From: Adiantum capillus-veneris
Taxonomy: Eukaryota > Streptophyta > Polypodiopsida > Polypodiales > Pteridaceae
Assembly: GCA_014529385.2 (NCBI GenBank)
Contig: CM043944.1
Span: 175,297,740 to 175,361,739, forward strand
DNA length: 64,000 nt
Reading direction: 5' to 3'
In this document: positions 32,421-43,542 of the stretch, in pieces
Numbering within the stretch: position 1 is the first letter of the stretch
How the letters are laid out: each line of letters begins with the position of its first letter
Position numbers and translations under genes: made by a program
The notes under the pieces: model-generated
The model's input: only the letters and a program-made list of their open reading frames with translations
Told to the model about the DNA's origin: nothing
Databases searched by the model: none

Positions 32421-34250
32421 CTATCGGAGCATCTTAATAGCCACGTCATGTTGTTCTTTCCTCTGGAAGTTTGCTTGTTCCCTGCATTTTAATATTCTGA
32501 GTTTGGCTTCCTGCTGTGCTTGTTCTCGAATGTCTTGTGTCTGCGCTGAGCTGCTGCATGGAGTGTTGCAAGTTCTTTTCGTGTCAGCGGAAGAAGATAT
32601 TTCTTTAACGTGCAACCAACCACTTGTCCAATTAGGCATCTCCTCTCTTGCGAATGTTGCAAGTTTGATGGCACCACTTTGCGATATATCATGGATTACA
32701 AAAGGCCCCATTCCTTGCTTTTTGAGTTTTTTGGAGTGTTGTTTTAGGGTATACATAAGAACATAATCCCCTTTTTGGAACTCCTTACTAATCACGTGTT
32801 GATCATGGAAAGCTTTCATTTGTTTTTTCTGAGCATATATCCCAGCTATTGCTTTAAGTCTAGTTTCATCTAGTTGTTCTAGGGTGTCTAGTCTCTCCGG
32901 TAGCTCATGGCCCGTCCATACTAATTGTGTTAACACTCTAAGGGATTTGATTAGGAATTCTAATGGTAGTATCACATTAATCCCGAATACCAGGTTAAAG
33001 GGAGTCGTTCCAATGGAAGTTTTAAAAGCTATGCAATAAGCCCATAAGGCTCTGTGTAGCTTTTGATCCCAATCATTTCTTGAGTCATTGACTATCTTGA
33101 GTCAATGGCTATCTTGAGTCATTGACTATCTTGGTGAGCACCGTGCATAGGATTTTGTTGGTACTCTCTACCTATCCATTGGCTTGCGGATCAGAGGGTG
33201 CTGACTTGTGATGGACCACCATGAATTCGTCAAGGAGGCTCTCAATGACGTCGTTCACAAAGTGTGTTCCCCTATCGCTCACTATTTTGATTGGTAGTCC
33301 ATATCGTGTAAAGATGTTTTTGAAAAGGAACTGAGCTGTACTCCTGGCATCATTTTTTTGGGTTGATTTTGCTTCCGTCCATTTCGTCATGTAGTCGGTT
33401 GCTACGATGATGTATTGTGCGTGAGTTCTGTATCCTGGAGGCATGATGGGACCAATGAAGTCAATGCCACATTTGGAAAAAGCACGTACACCCATCATTA
33501 GCCTCAGTGGCATTTCATCTCTCCTTTGGGGTGGTTTTGTGTGTTGACATTCATCACATCGTTTGACATATATTGCTGCATCCATGAACAGGGTTGGCCA
33601 CCATATGCCTGAGTGTAGCACAAGCCTTGCCATTTTATCAGCAGAGAAGTGTCCCTCGGGTTGTTTTGAGTGTGCTTGATCTAGGATGACGTAATATTCG
33701 CTTTTTGTAGCACACAGCCATAATTGTTTGTCCTTTCCCCACCTATACAGTTGGTTGGCAATGAGAAGATAGTGTTTGGACTCTTCTGGGGAGCACTCCA
33801 TTTAGGTGCTTGTACTACCCAAAACATGGTGGCATGTTCCACTAGGGCTGCACTATACAACTATCATAGGATTTTACATATTTATGGACACTGTATTCCA
33901 TGTTTGGCCAGTAGATGCCCAGTCTTTGTAACCGTTGACCTGTCTGTGTTTCACCAATGTGAAATCCCATGTTTTGTATATGAGCTTGTTTGAGGTAGTA
34001 GGTGGTATCTTCGGGCTGTACACATAGTCTCAGTATCCCATCCTTACCATGTTTGTATAGCCGTCCTGCTAAAAGTTGGAGATTTCGTGTTTGATGGATT
34101 GATGGTTGTCTTTCTATCTGCAATGAACCGATTGTGAATAGAGGAATGACCTCTTCGCTCCATCTCAACACCATTTCTATGTTAAATAGATATGAATCAG
34201 CAAGGTCATCATCAACACCCTCAGGTGCTTCCCCATGAAATAGTCGTGAA
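32421..34250 (-). pseudogene. Integrase of Ty3 element B
   Basis: Frames 34534-33842, 33801-33172 and 32975-32421 carry the zinc-binding head (CDECQHTK at about 33555), core motifs GIDFIGPIMPPG (first Asp), IVATDYMTKWTEAKS and VSDRGTHFVND (second Asp), the DPQANG region before the Glu (about 33175, frame ends there), and a C-terminal region with KGDYVLMYTLKQHSKKLKKQ and the chromatin-proximal tail. Same arrangement as element A. Frame breaks at about 33840 and 33172-32975 show decay. A short tandem duplication of GTCATTGACTATCTTGA lies at about 33090-33130. Confidence 0.88.
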
Positions 34251-35640
34251 AGATGATCTACTCTTTGGTTTGTGGTCCCCTTTTTTACGACCACGGTGAA
34301 GTCAAACTCAAGCAACAATATAAACCAAAGAACAATTCTTCCAGTGTTGCAAGGTTTATTTAATAGATACATCAGTGCTTGATGATCCACGAAGAAGACA
34401 AACTTGTTTGCTAGAAGGTAGTGTCTAAATTTCTTGACAACATAGATCATTCCCAGACCTTCTCTTTCCGTAGTGGTATAATTTTTCTCTGCATTGTTTA
34501 GTTGCCGACTAGAGTAGCAAATGGGAAAATCCATTTTCTTCTCTCCTGGCTAGGCTAATATGCACCCGATGGCATAGGCTGATGCGTCCACATGGACATG
34601 AAATATTCTACTCCAGTCAGGGGCTTGCAAAATTGGAACCAAAATTAAATGTTGCTTCAATTTTTGGAAAGCCTTCTCATATTCCTCCGTCCATTCGAAT
34701 TTAGTTATGAGGGCGTACAATGGCTTAGCTATTACATCGCACATATATATGTGAAACGCCTGTAGTATCCGCAGTGCCCCATAAATGCTTGCACTTCCTT
34801 TATCTTCATTGGTCTCGGTAGTGTAGCAATTGTTTGCACCTTTTCTTGATCAGTTGAAATTCCATTTTTGGACACAATGTGGCCCCAAATTCTACCATGT
34901 CTTACCATGAAGACGCATTTTTTTGGGTTAAAAAAAATACGATACGTTCTGTATTTTTGAAGACCTTTTCCAGATGAGTGATGTGGTCACTCGTTGATGG
35001 GAATGAACACAAAGATCATCCATGTAGATCTCCAAAAATTGTTTGAGATATTCTTTGAATGCGTGGTTCATTAGTGTTTGAAATGTGGTAGGGGCATTGT
35101 TCAAGCCGAAAGGCATTACCCTGTATGCAAATATACCCCACTCTGTTGCAAAAGCTGTCTTATGCTGGTCTTTTGCTTTAATCTTCAACTGGTTGTAGCC
35201 TGAGAACCCATCCAAGAAACTGTAGGCCTCTTTTCCTGATACTCTCTCAATAACATGATCAGTTATTGGCAGTGGGTAGTTATCCCTGATGGTGGCTCCA
35301 TTTACTTGTTTGAGGTTTACACAAACATACAGTTTGCCATTGTTTTTGGGTACCACCACAATCGGGGACACCCACTCGGTGTGCTCAGTCTCGTAGATAA
35401 ACTCAGCGTCCTTCAGTTTGTCTATTTCCTCCTTCATCTTCTTTGCAAAAGTTTCATTGTACGTGTAAGGACGTTGTCTGCATGATCTGGTATCACTCTT
35501 AAGAGGAATCGTGTGCTGACATATCTCAGGATCTATTCCTTTTCAGATCTTTGTATGACCATGCAAAGACATCTTTATATTTCGTGAGCGTATCGACTAG
35601 AAGTTGCTCTTCCTCTTCAGTAAGGTCACTGGCAATATAT
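34250..35640 (-). pseudogene. Reverse transcriptase and RNase H of Ty3 element B
   Basis: The motifs in order are EEEEQLLVDTLTKYKDVFAW, WVSPIVVVPKN, FLDGFSGYNQLKIK, VMPFGLNNAPTTFQ and YMDDLCVHSHQR (catalytic Asp pair, about 35010). RNase H begins FHVHVDASAYAIGC (about 34600), with TTEREGLGMIYVVKK, FFVDHQALMYLLN and VDHLSRLFHGE (about 34250). It is one RT-RNase H unit of normal length. A frameshift follows the DDD/YMDD block (about 34930-34744) and others separate the pieces. Confidence 0.9.
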
Positions 35641-36624
35641 GCCGGTTTAGGCTCCTTACCAGGTTCTACAAAGTTGATGCTTTTTGTGTTTTCAGGCCCA
35701 TCATATGAAATTCCTGGTTCTTTGGGATCTCGTTTGGGTTTTTGCACCACTATCTTCCTATCCTGAATGGTATACTTCTTATAGTGGGAAGGTGCATCGA
35801 AATTATCATCATTTGATTCCTCATCAGTTTCCATTTTTGTTGTCCAAACTTCCTTCAAAGCTCATTTTAAATCATTGTATTTGACTTTGCACTCCATCTT
35901 GGACAACTTAATCGATTTTTTGGTATTTTTCTCTTTTTTTGGTTTTGTTTCGATGTTGTTTTGGTTGAGTCAAGTTTGGCATATATCGCTTTGATATCAT
36001 GTCCTTGAGGCAGTCAGTTGCTTCTACTAGCCTCAAGTACTGCGTTTTGTCAGTTAATAGAGGTATTGAGTCCTCGTTGTGCTTGTTGTGGTTGTTTCTG
36101 TGTTTATCTCGATACCTGAGTTGTCTTCGAGGGTTTTGGTTTGGGAAATCATAGTAGATCACTCGTCGATCCTTCCATTTGATGCTCTGACTCAAGCTAC
36201 TAGACAACTCGTCATCCGCATTATCCTCTAGCGTCTTATTAGTCGAGTCTTGAAAATATTCTTCATCCGTTCGGACAAGGTCTCTTACAAAGATTTCGTC
36301 CACTATGCGTTGGCACTCGGCCACCCCTTCCTTGTTAGGTACATCTCCCTCTGTCTTTAGAGTTAGGCGGACATTTATCATCTGGAATGGAATGATATCA
36401 TACGCTTCCTCATCACAAAATTTGGTGAGGGTCACCTCATTTACACAAACATCAAGAGTAGCTAGAATTTTTTGCCATCCAAAAGGTTCGAACATCTCTT
36501 TTGGAAAAGGCTCTGGTATGTAAGCTTCATCTTGTGCAGTCCTATCCAGAAGAAATTTTCCTTTTTTAGACTTCCACAATCCGAAGCTCCTCCTGTCCAT
36601 TGGTGAGCTTTGTTCTCGAGCCAA
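35641..36624 (-). pseudogene. Linker between protease 1 and RT, Ty3 element B
   Basis: Frame 36624-35908 (MAREQSSPMDRRSFGLWKSK) holds an acidic and Arg-rich segment ending with DKTQYLRLVEATDCLKDMIS. The corresponding block in A is SRTQFLMQIDANDSVKDKIT, which in A directly follows the post-knuckle linker. Then SHYKKYTIQDRKIVVQKPKR leads into RT. No enzymatic motif. Confidence 0.6.
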
Positions 36625-36699
36625 GTCAGTATTTCTCCTTCCTGGTCAGTTGTGGAATGCAAGTCTTCTCTTGGGGTTCTTTCTACGTCTCTATAGCTA

Positions 36700-38021
36700 T
36701 GATCTGTGACACTAATCTTTGTACTGACATCCTTGTTCCTGAGATAGATATAGTCGTAGCCCCAATCTTGCACCATTTTGAGCTGAGGCATGAATGGTTT
36801 TCCCAGTATGATGTCAAAATTGCTGCTCTCATCGAAATTCATAATAGCAAATGTGTGTTCATATGCAATTCCACAAGAGGTTACTACAATCTACTCCAAG
36901 ATGCCAATAGGTCTCTCCAGGTACCCATCCTCTAGTTTAAGTTTCATTCTAGTTTTCCTTAGAGCAAGTTTTCCCCATTTTTTCCACATTGCTTCGGTTG
37001 CTATGGCAATTCCGGCTCCACTATCCAATATCGCTACCGATTTTATGTCCTTGTACTCTACCGGTAGATTAGTATTTCCTTCTTCACCTTCACAATAATC
37101 CCCTACCTTGTTTACTGGCACTGGCTCATGTTTATTTTGCTTTGAGGGTTGTGTCTTTAGTGTGTTTCGAGAAGTCTCGGGTGAAGGAATTACTAGCCCT
37201 ATTTTTTCCAAATTTTTTGCGACCTCATACCAAAGATGCGGTTGAATATTTAGTAACTCTGACAGAGTCAGTGTACAACGGATAGGGGATGACATCAGCT
37301 CATGAAGGGTTTTAGTATCCATCATCTTAGGATTGGCTTGCCATCGAGATGGGACTTTCCTTACCTCAGATCGAGTTTCAAGGTTACCAATAAATGAAGG
37401 TAAAGTCTTCACAATCAATGACTGTGGTTTACTGTCTTCCGATATCGATGTGCCTACATCGCCATACAATGATCGGATGTCATTTGGGTAGAGCTCATGC
37501 TCTAGGTGGATTTTTGGGATAGGAGTTGACACAAGTGTGGCACTTCCATATTTTCTATTCTTGACTTGTTCCCATAGCTCTGGAATTGGCAGTGGTACTT
37601 GAGAATGCATTCCATCTGTTGTATTGGATATCACCCTTGTATCCAAAGGTGTTTCATCTACAAGATTGGGTAGGTTATTCTCTTCAATTTCCCGCCCCTC
37701 TAACTCCTGAATCTTTTCTTGTATGAGTACCTTGGTTTTTGGAGTCGTAGGAGCTGATTGTTCCATAAGCGCTTGAGCGGCTTGAATGAGCTCTTTGCAC
37801 ATCTTTAGCCTCTCTTTCTCATAGCCTGGACGAGGGTACGTTAACCACCTATCCTCTTGGGTTTGGTTAGGCTTTAGCCTTGCCTCATAAGCTTTCAGAA
37901 TTGCGTCCAAAGATTTGAACACCTTGTCTACTAAGACTGACCCTCCTGGTGGCAGTTCCGATGGTTTCTTTATCTCGTTGTTTCCCTTAAGGTCTCTTTC
38001 CCTTTGAATTTGTTCCTCCAT
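36700..38021 (-). pseudogene. Linker and aspartic protease 1 of Ty3 element B
   Basis: Frame 38021-36891 holds a Glu/Lys/Pro-rich linker and ends with the protease start SVAILDSGAGIAIATEAMW (active site DSG, about 36990) and LKLEDGYLERPIGILE. After a one-codon break the next frame (36842-36700) continues NFDESSNFDIILGKPFMPQL, the conserved IILG-P-F motif of retropepsins, followed by a strand motif. This is the protease in the usual position upstream of RT. It is interrupted by a frameshift or stop near 36890. Confidence 0.8.
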
Positions 38022-38091
38022 TTTCCGTAATTTGGTTTCCAGTGCCGTTTTTTTTTTCTCTTTTGGCTTTCATCTTGTTTTGTTTCGCCTT

Positions 38092-38990
38092 TCAAGATTT
38101 TCTAGGTGTTCGGACAGACAAGTTGTCTATCTCTGTTTGGCTGGCTAGGACGTTCCTTGCTACCTCATATGCTTGAGCTCTAGTGACCGCGTTTATCAGA
38201 ATGTTGGGTTCTATTTCTGATCCACTTGAGCTTGGCACAATCCCTATTTTGTTCATGGTTGCTTTTCCTTTGTTTTCAGGGTTTTTTGGGTAGTGTGGAA
38301 TAAGATGGTCGGTAGTGCATCCGTCACAAAATCCAAAAAATTTCACCCGTTCTCCTTTGTTTTGACAAACTCTAGCTTAGTGATCACCACCACATTCATA
38401 GCATGGTCCTGGTGGTGGTGGAGAAGCTTGTGGAGCTCCCATCGGTTGTCCTGTTCTAGGAGGGTAGTCTCTAAGTTTGTAGCCCTGATTTGCCATAAAC
38501 ATGAGCATATTATCATCGACCAAGTAATGGTTTTTGGTTGGTTGTGCTATGTATGAGGGTTCAAAATTATCCATGGATTATGTCCCTGTGGAGCATATGT
38601 ATTCCTATCAAATTTCCTTTCATAAGTATTGTCTGAATCTTCTCAGTATGAAACTACTTGGATCATACTCTGATCAGAAGGCGGTTCTATGGGTTGAGAA
38701 ATTCTTACAATAGCCCTATTTTCCTGGGGTAAGGGAGGCTGATGCCCCAACAGGTTGAGCTCTTTCCTGACCCAAGATTACGTTATTTGGCCCCACTTGG
38801 TACCTTGGATGGGGCGAAAGTTGTTGTCCCCCATGTGGTCCGTATTGTCTCTCTATAACATAGTTTCGATTATAGAAACATTCATGAGTTTCATGGTTTG
38901 TCCATTTTTGTTCTATAGCACACCATTTCAATATTCGCTGTGTGTTTACTCCTGGCCTTTGTTGAACGTGCAAGTCCTTTTTGAGCGTGT
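38092..38990 (-). pseudogene. Gag zinc knuckle region of Ty3 element B
   Basis: Frames 38973-38716, 38574-38377 and 38346-38092 contain WCAIEQKWTNHETHECFYN, a knuckle start PGPCYECGGDH, and a second knuckle-like segment FCDGCTTDHLIPHYPKNPEN that has lost its last Cys. This is the same tandem arrangement as in element A. Frame breaks separate the three pieces. Confidence 0.7.
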
Positions 38991-38994
38991 CATT

Positions 38995-40528
38995 TCACAA
39001 TCCCTCTATGAAGAGGACTGATAGTCTTTCATCCTGAGGTAGTTCTCGAGCATGGCATATTTCTATGTACTTCTTGAAACGAAGCGATGCTTCCTTCACT
39101 TTCTCTTTTTCCTTTTGCCTAAATGCATAGATCTGGGAGACAGTGTTATGCTTGATCCCTCTTTTTGAGAATTCCTCACCGAATTCTCGGAGAAGCTGAT
39201 CAATATTTGGGAATTCCAAGCTGTTTAATGATTGGAACCAAGTCAGGGTAGTACCTTCGAATGTCAACCCAAATCCTTCATATTGAGTGTGGAAATCAGT
39301 TACCTGTTCCGCTCTCAATACTTGTTTGAAGGTTGAAACATGGGCATATGGATCTCCTGATCCATTATACATTTTGGGTAAGCATTTTGCCACCTGAGAT
39401 GGTCGCATACGCCTGGCCTCTGCAACCATTCTAACAACTCTTGGTCCCCCTGGGGTTGCTCCTCTTGGTTCATAATCTCCTCTTGGTACTAACAGTGGTA
39501 TCCTATCCGCTATACGTTCATCAAGTCGATCTCGTGTAATAGTCGGAGGGATTCCAATGGTGTAAGTGAAGTCGGGGACAATAATGCCCCTATGTGTGTT
39601 CATGGAAGCCCTAGACACCATCCATCCTAAAGGTTCTGTTTTTGGAACTCGTTCATGTCCATAAGAATCCTCCACTCTGGTTCTCAAGGGGCTCTCATGT
39701 ACAGTCTCAGGTCTGATGTGAGTAGTCGTGGTTTTTACCTCTTTCGGATTTACATAGTATTGGTGGAGTGGTCATCCAAAATACGTATATCTCTCTAACT
39801 CCTTTCAATCCATTGGAGAGTACTTTCGGCCATACTTGTCCATTATGACCACCTAAATATTTCTGCCCTCCGTGTACGTGTAAACATAGAAGTTTTTCCA
39901 GTCATCTGGGGCTCATCACATCTGTAATAGAGTGTTTGTTCTCCATTATTGAACTTATAAAGCCCCACATATGTGTTGTCTGTGTTAAGGCACTCTGTCT
40001 CATTGGTGCGTCTGAGTACCGCGTTTTGTTTCTCCATTTTGGGTGGTGCATCGGCCAACTCATCATCTACTTTGTCCTTGGTGCCGGTCATTCCCCATTT
40101 ATCCATAATAAAAGGGTTATGAACCACTAGGTACATCATTCCCTCTGGATCGAAATATCTATCCCTATCATAATCAACATCTACAAGGTCTCTGAACTCG
40201 CTCAGCTTATTTTCCAACTTAACACATTAGCGGTCCATTCCATCCTTATAGATTTTGGCTTTAAGCACATTTCAAATTGAAACTTCAAATACAACAATTT
40301 TACATCAGATGTAGGCTGAGAAGGACCTGCACCCATAGAAGCTGTTCCCTTAGGGTTTGACTTATTAGAATCTTCAATCATGAGGCCATATGATCTCTTA
40401 GACGAAGTGTCAGAGAAACTCTCCTCTAAAATGGGTTCCAAAGGCGTCAGTGGTCTCTGATTCACACTTTCTTCCGTCGAGTGATTACTCCCTTGATCAA
40501 AGATGTTGGGGTTCCTATTCTGGTACAA
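38995..40528 (-). pseudogene. Gag N-terminal and capsid region of Ty3 element B
   Basis: The N-terminal frame 40528-40202 (MYQNRNPNIFDQGSNHSTEE) and 40217-39843 precede the capsid frame 39687-38995, which has CLPKMYNGSGDPYAHVSTFK, FHTQYEGFGLTFEG, TLTWFQSL, EFGEEFSKRGIKHNTVSQIY and LPQDERLSVLFIEGL: the classic retrotransposon-gag pattern. It corresponds block by block to element A (23777-23442). Confidence 0.82.
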
Positions 40529-42332
40529 TCTTTTTGATCATAGATTCATGAAGAATTGGTCATAAAAATCCAAACCGAGTTCCCTCATTAAATAGTTTGA
40601 ATCTCCCGTTTGATCTTCTTGCTGGGTACTGTCTTCTAGTACCTGCAACCTGTCAAGAATTTGCTTGATAGTTGTAAGCTTACAGCTGTTCTTGTTAGTT
40701 CTTGCTTTTGTTCAACAAAAATTAGCACACAATTCCCTACACAACTTCAACAATTCCGATCCAATTTCAATTTTGAAAGAAGCACCAGGTTGCTATGGAC
40801 TAGCTCCTTGTATGGTAAGTTTCTGTCTCAGTTCTAACTCTGAGGTACATGGATCGCGATCCATGTTGAGAAGCCAATTGAACTTTTGTTGATACCATCA
40901 ACTTTAGCATGATTAAGGGGTCTTATGGTATCAAAATTTTTAGAAATGAATCTTTGGATTGGAGGCTAAGTTGATTTTGTCACTTTGTCTGAGCTTCTAT
41001 CAGTTCTGAGCTAATGGAATGGTTTCTTGCATCCAATGTCAACTCTGGAAGGACCACTAGACTCTGTGTGATGCCCTCTAGCTATGGTACTAGTTTGGTA
41101 TCAATTTGTGTCAGGGGAACATGGATTGCGATCCATGTTCCTTTGTGTCAAAATACGCTGAATTTTGTCCCACAGCTAGTCCTTGGCCTTTTGATGCTGA
41201 CTATATGGTTTTTGAATGCCCTAAAGCTCTTTTGGACAGACAAAAGTGAGTTTTAGGGTCTATTTCAATGGTTTCCCCTTTGATCTAATTTTTGCCTCCT
41301 TTTGTCCTCTTTTTGAAGTTTTTTGATAAGGGTCCTTTAGGATAAAGTGCTCCAATTGTTATCACTTCCCTGCTTGTCTTTTATCAGCTCAAACTTCCAA
41401 AAAGGTACATGGATTGCGATCCCTGTTTGGCAAGATTTTGGATTGACACTTTGTAAGCTGATCACACAAGGTATGATGATGCTATTCCCCAAGTCTTTTT
41501 GGATTTGATCAGTTTTTTCCAAGTGAGAAGCAAGATTTTGTGTCTGTTTGCGGTTTTTTGCAAACCACTCCTTTTTTGGTATTTTGACCATCTTTTTTTA
41601 TTTTTTTTGTCTATGGCTCTTTTTGGAAAAGTTGTTCAACTAGTAATCAAGAGTACACTGGTCAAATCTTACTGTCATATGTCCACCTTGAACATGGATA
41701 GCGATCCATGTTGGGAAGCACGTGGGCATGAAATTTGGTTTTGTTGACTCATTGCTTCTAGTTGGTCCCAATTCTCATCCCTTTTTGGATTTGGGCAAGT
41801 AAAAGTTCAATTTTTCCTTGTTTCCCTTTTTTCCAAGGTTTTGGTCTGCTCACCCCAATCTTTTGATTTTTATGATCTTCTAGCCCTCTAATTCTAACCA
41901 AACTCAAGGTTCTGATGCCTGAGAGCCTGTTCTAAGCAAAGGAAATACTTTTAGCACATTTTGCCAAAAAGGTACATGGATGCAATCCATGTTTGGCAGG
42001 CAAACTCGCAGTTTTTTGCACAGTCTTTTCCAACAAGTGTTTTATCCCCTTCTTGAAAGTTTTACTGGGGTTGGTCCAGTTTTGAAGCTCTGACCATCAC
42101 TTCTTCAACTTTTCAGAGTTATGGTCTTCAACACCAAAATAAGGTTTTTGACAGTTTTTCCCTCGATCCTTTTGGTCACAAATGATGGTGTAATTTGTTT
42201 CCTAACTTACTCCTATAACTGAAATGAATATGCAAACATAACTGAACTTAACAGTACAAAAATAAAAACAATGTGTGTGGTGGAACAGCTCTTTCCAAGC
42301 ATGTGAAAAATCAAAGAACGAAATACTATCTT
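40529..42332. other. 5' leader of Ty3 element B with five palindromes
   Basis: About 1.8 kb of AT-rich non-coding sequence between 5' LTR and gag. It contains five near-copies of the ACATGG-ATCGCGAT-CCATGT palindrome. No recognisable tRNA primer-binding site next to the LTR; the LTR may extend further left than the part shared with the 3' copy. Confidence 0.6.
40847..41992. repeat. Five ATCGCGAT-type palindromes in the 5' leader of element B
   Basis: Copies at 40847-40866 (perfect), 41119-41138, 41407-41426, 41692-41711 and 41974-41992. Spacing is 272-288 bp, nearly constant. The last has lost one core base. Each is usually preceded by AAAAAGG or GGGGA. Confidence 0.92.
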
Positions 42333-43032
42333 GTATGCGTCCAATCTCACTACTTAACTTCATCACGCCTTTTTGGTATCCAAACGAATCCGGAATTCCA
42401 TGAAACTTAAGGAGATGTATCACAACACTTATAGGCTCAATCCTACCAAGTTCTGTCACCATTTGGGAAGGTACATAAATCACGATCCATCACAAAAAAT
42501 GTACAAAAAATTGAAACAGAAGTATTTGGAAAGATCTTCCTTAAGCATAGAAACACTTATCCATGGTCAAAACATCAAAAAACAACCATTTTAACCCCCA
42601 AATCAATGCATTTAGCTCACAAACAATACGTCGCGAACCACAACAGAATTGAAAATGATTACACTTAGATTGTAGAGTAAGAGACAAGGAACACAATGTG
42701 CTATTCGGAATAGAATTCTGATTACCAACTCAGGAGAAAAGAAGATTACAAGTTGTAGTCACAAGAAGCCTCCATAGTGCACGTTTCTTCTTCCCCAAAC
42801 TAATGATAATTATCCCCTCAAAACTAAGGGTTTTGGCTTTAAAGTTAGGGGGCTTTCCCATGGCCATCCGGCCTCTTACAAGGGTGTGGACTCAGAGAAA
42901 TAAAGAGGGTAGTGTCTAATCTCATCATGATTACAACTCATCTAGGCTAAGTTACATGGCCTTTTCCAAAAAAATAGAGTGTCCACAAGATTTGGTGTGC
43001 ATACGCCTATATGCGCCTGTATCCACCAAACA
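42333..43032 (-). repeat. 5' LTR of Ty3 element B
   Basis: Duplicates 27507-28208 at roughly 92% by eye over the part counted, ending at the same ...CCACCAAACA. The left border given is the limit of clear similarity. Confidence 0.9.
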
Positions 43033-43463
43033 CTTTGTATTATAGGTTTCTCCCATCAAGAGAGACATTTTACAATACAATTCTTTGTGTTCCTTCAATA
43101 CTAGATAGTGCAATGAAGATGGAAGATTCAAGCACTAAGCAAAACACTTATAAAACACAACATAAATTCCCTCACGGTATCAGACCCAAAACCTCAGACA
43201 CCTTCGAAGATGGTGAGAGCTAGCGGGGTATGAGAGTAGATTGAGAGGAAGAAGGAGTAGTCTTACGAGAAAGATGTACATCTCCTCACATAATCACTCA
43301 TATTAGCATAGCATAGCTTAGTAATTAGCATGGTAGAGGGAGATGAGCATGCATTGAAGCTTGGCTCTTGGTTGGATTTGCATCACTAAGCCAAGAGTTG
43401 TTGGTGTAGGCCTCCCTTCTCACAAGCTTGAAGTAGGTGATAAGCTTTCATTAAAGCTCGAGA

Positions 43464-43542
<79 letters not shown>

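Larger units (their letters stand above)
27507..43032 (-). mobile_element. Ty3/gypsy retrotransposon B (two LTRs, dual protease, extra 3' ORF)
   Basis: The order on the minus strand is: 5' LTR (43032-42333), leader with palindromes, gag (40528-38990), zinc knuckles (38574-38092), linker and protease 1 (38021-36700), second linker (36624-35908), RT (35640-34940), RNase H (34744-34250), integrase (34250-32421), protease-like 2 (32385-32068), tail ORF, palindrome-bearing spacer (31400-29160), ORF X (29159-28373), polypurine tract, 3' LTR. About 15.5 kb. Frames are broken in many places. No target duplication is seen; the left end abuts element C. Confidence 0.88.

Noticed and set aside
43173-43187. 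Copia primer-binding site CGGTATCAGACCC
   Set aside because: Imperfect match and no LTR or gag found next to it; kept only as a hint. The same holds for GGTATCAGG at 62353.
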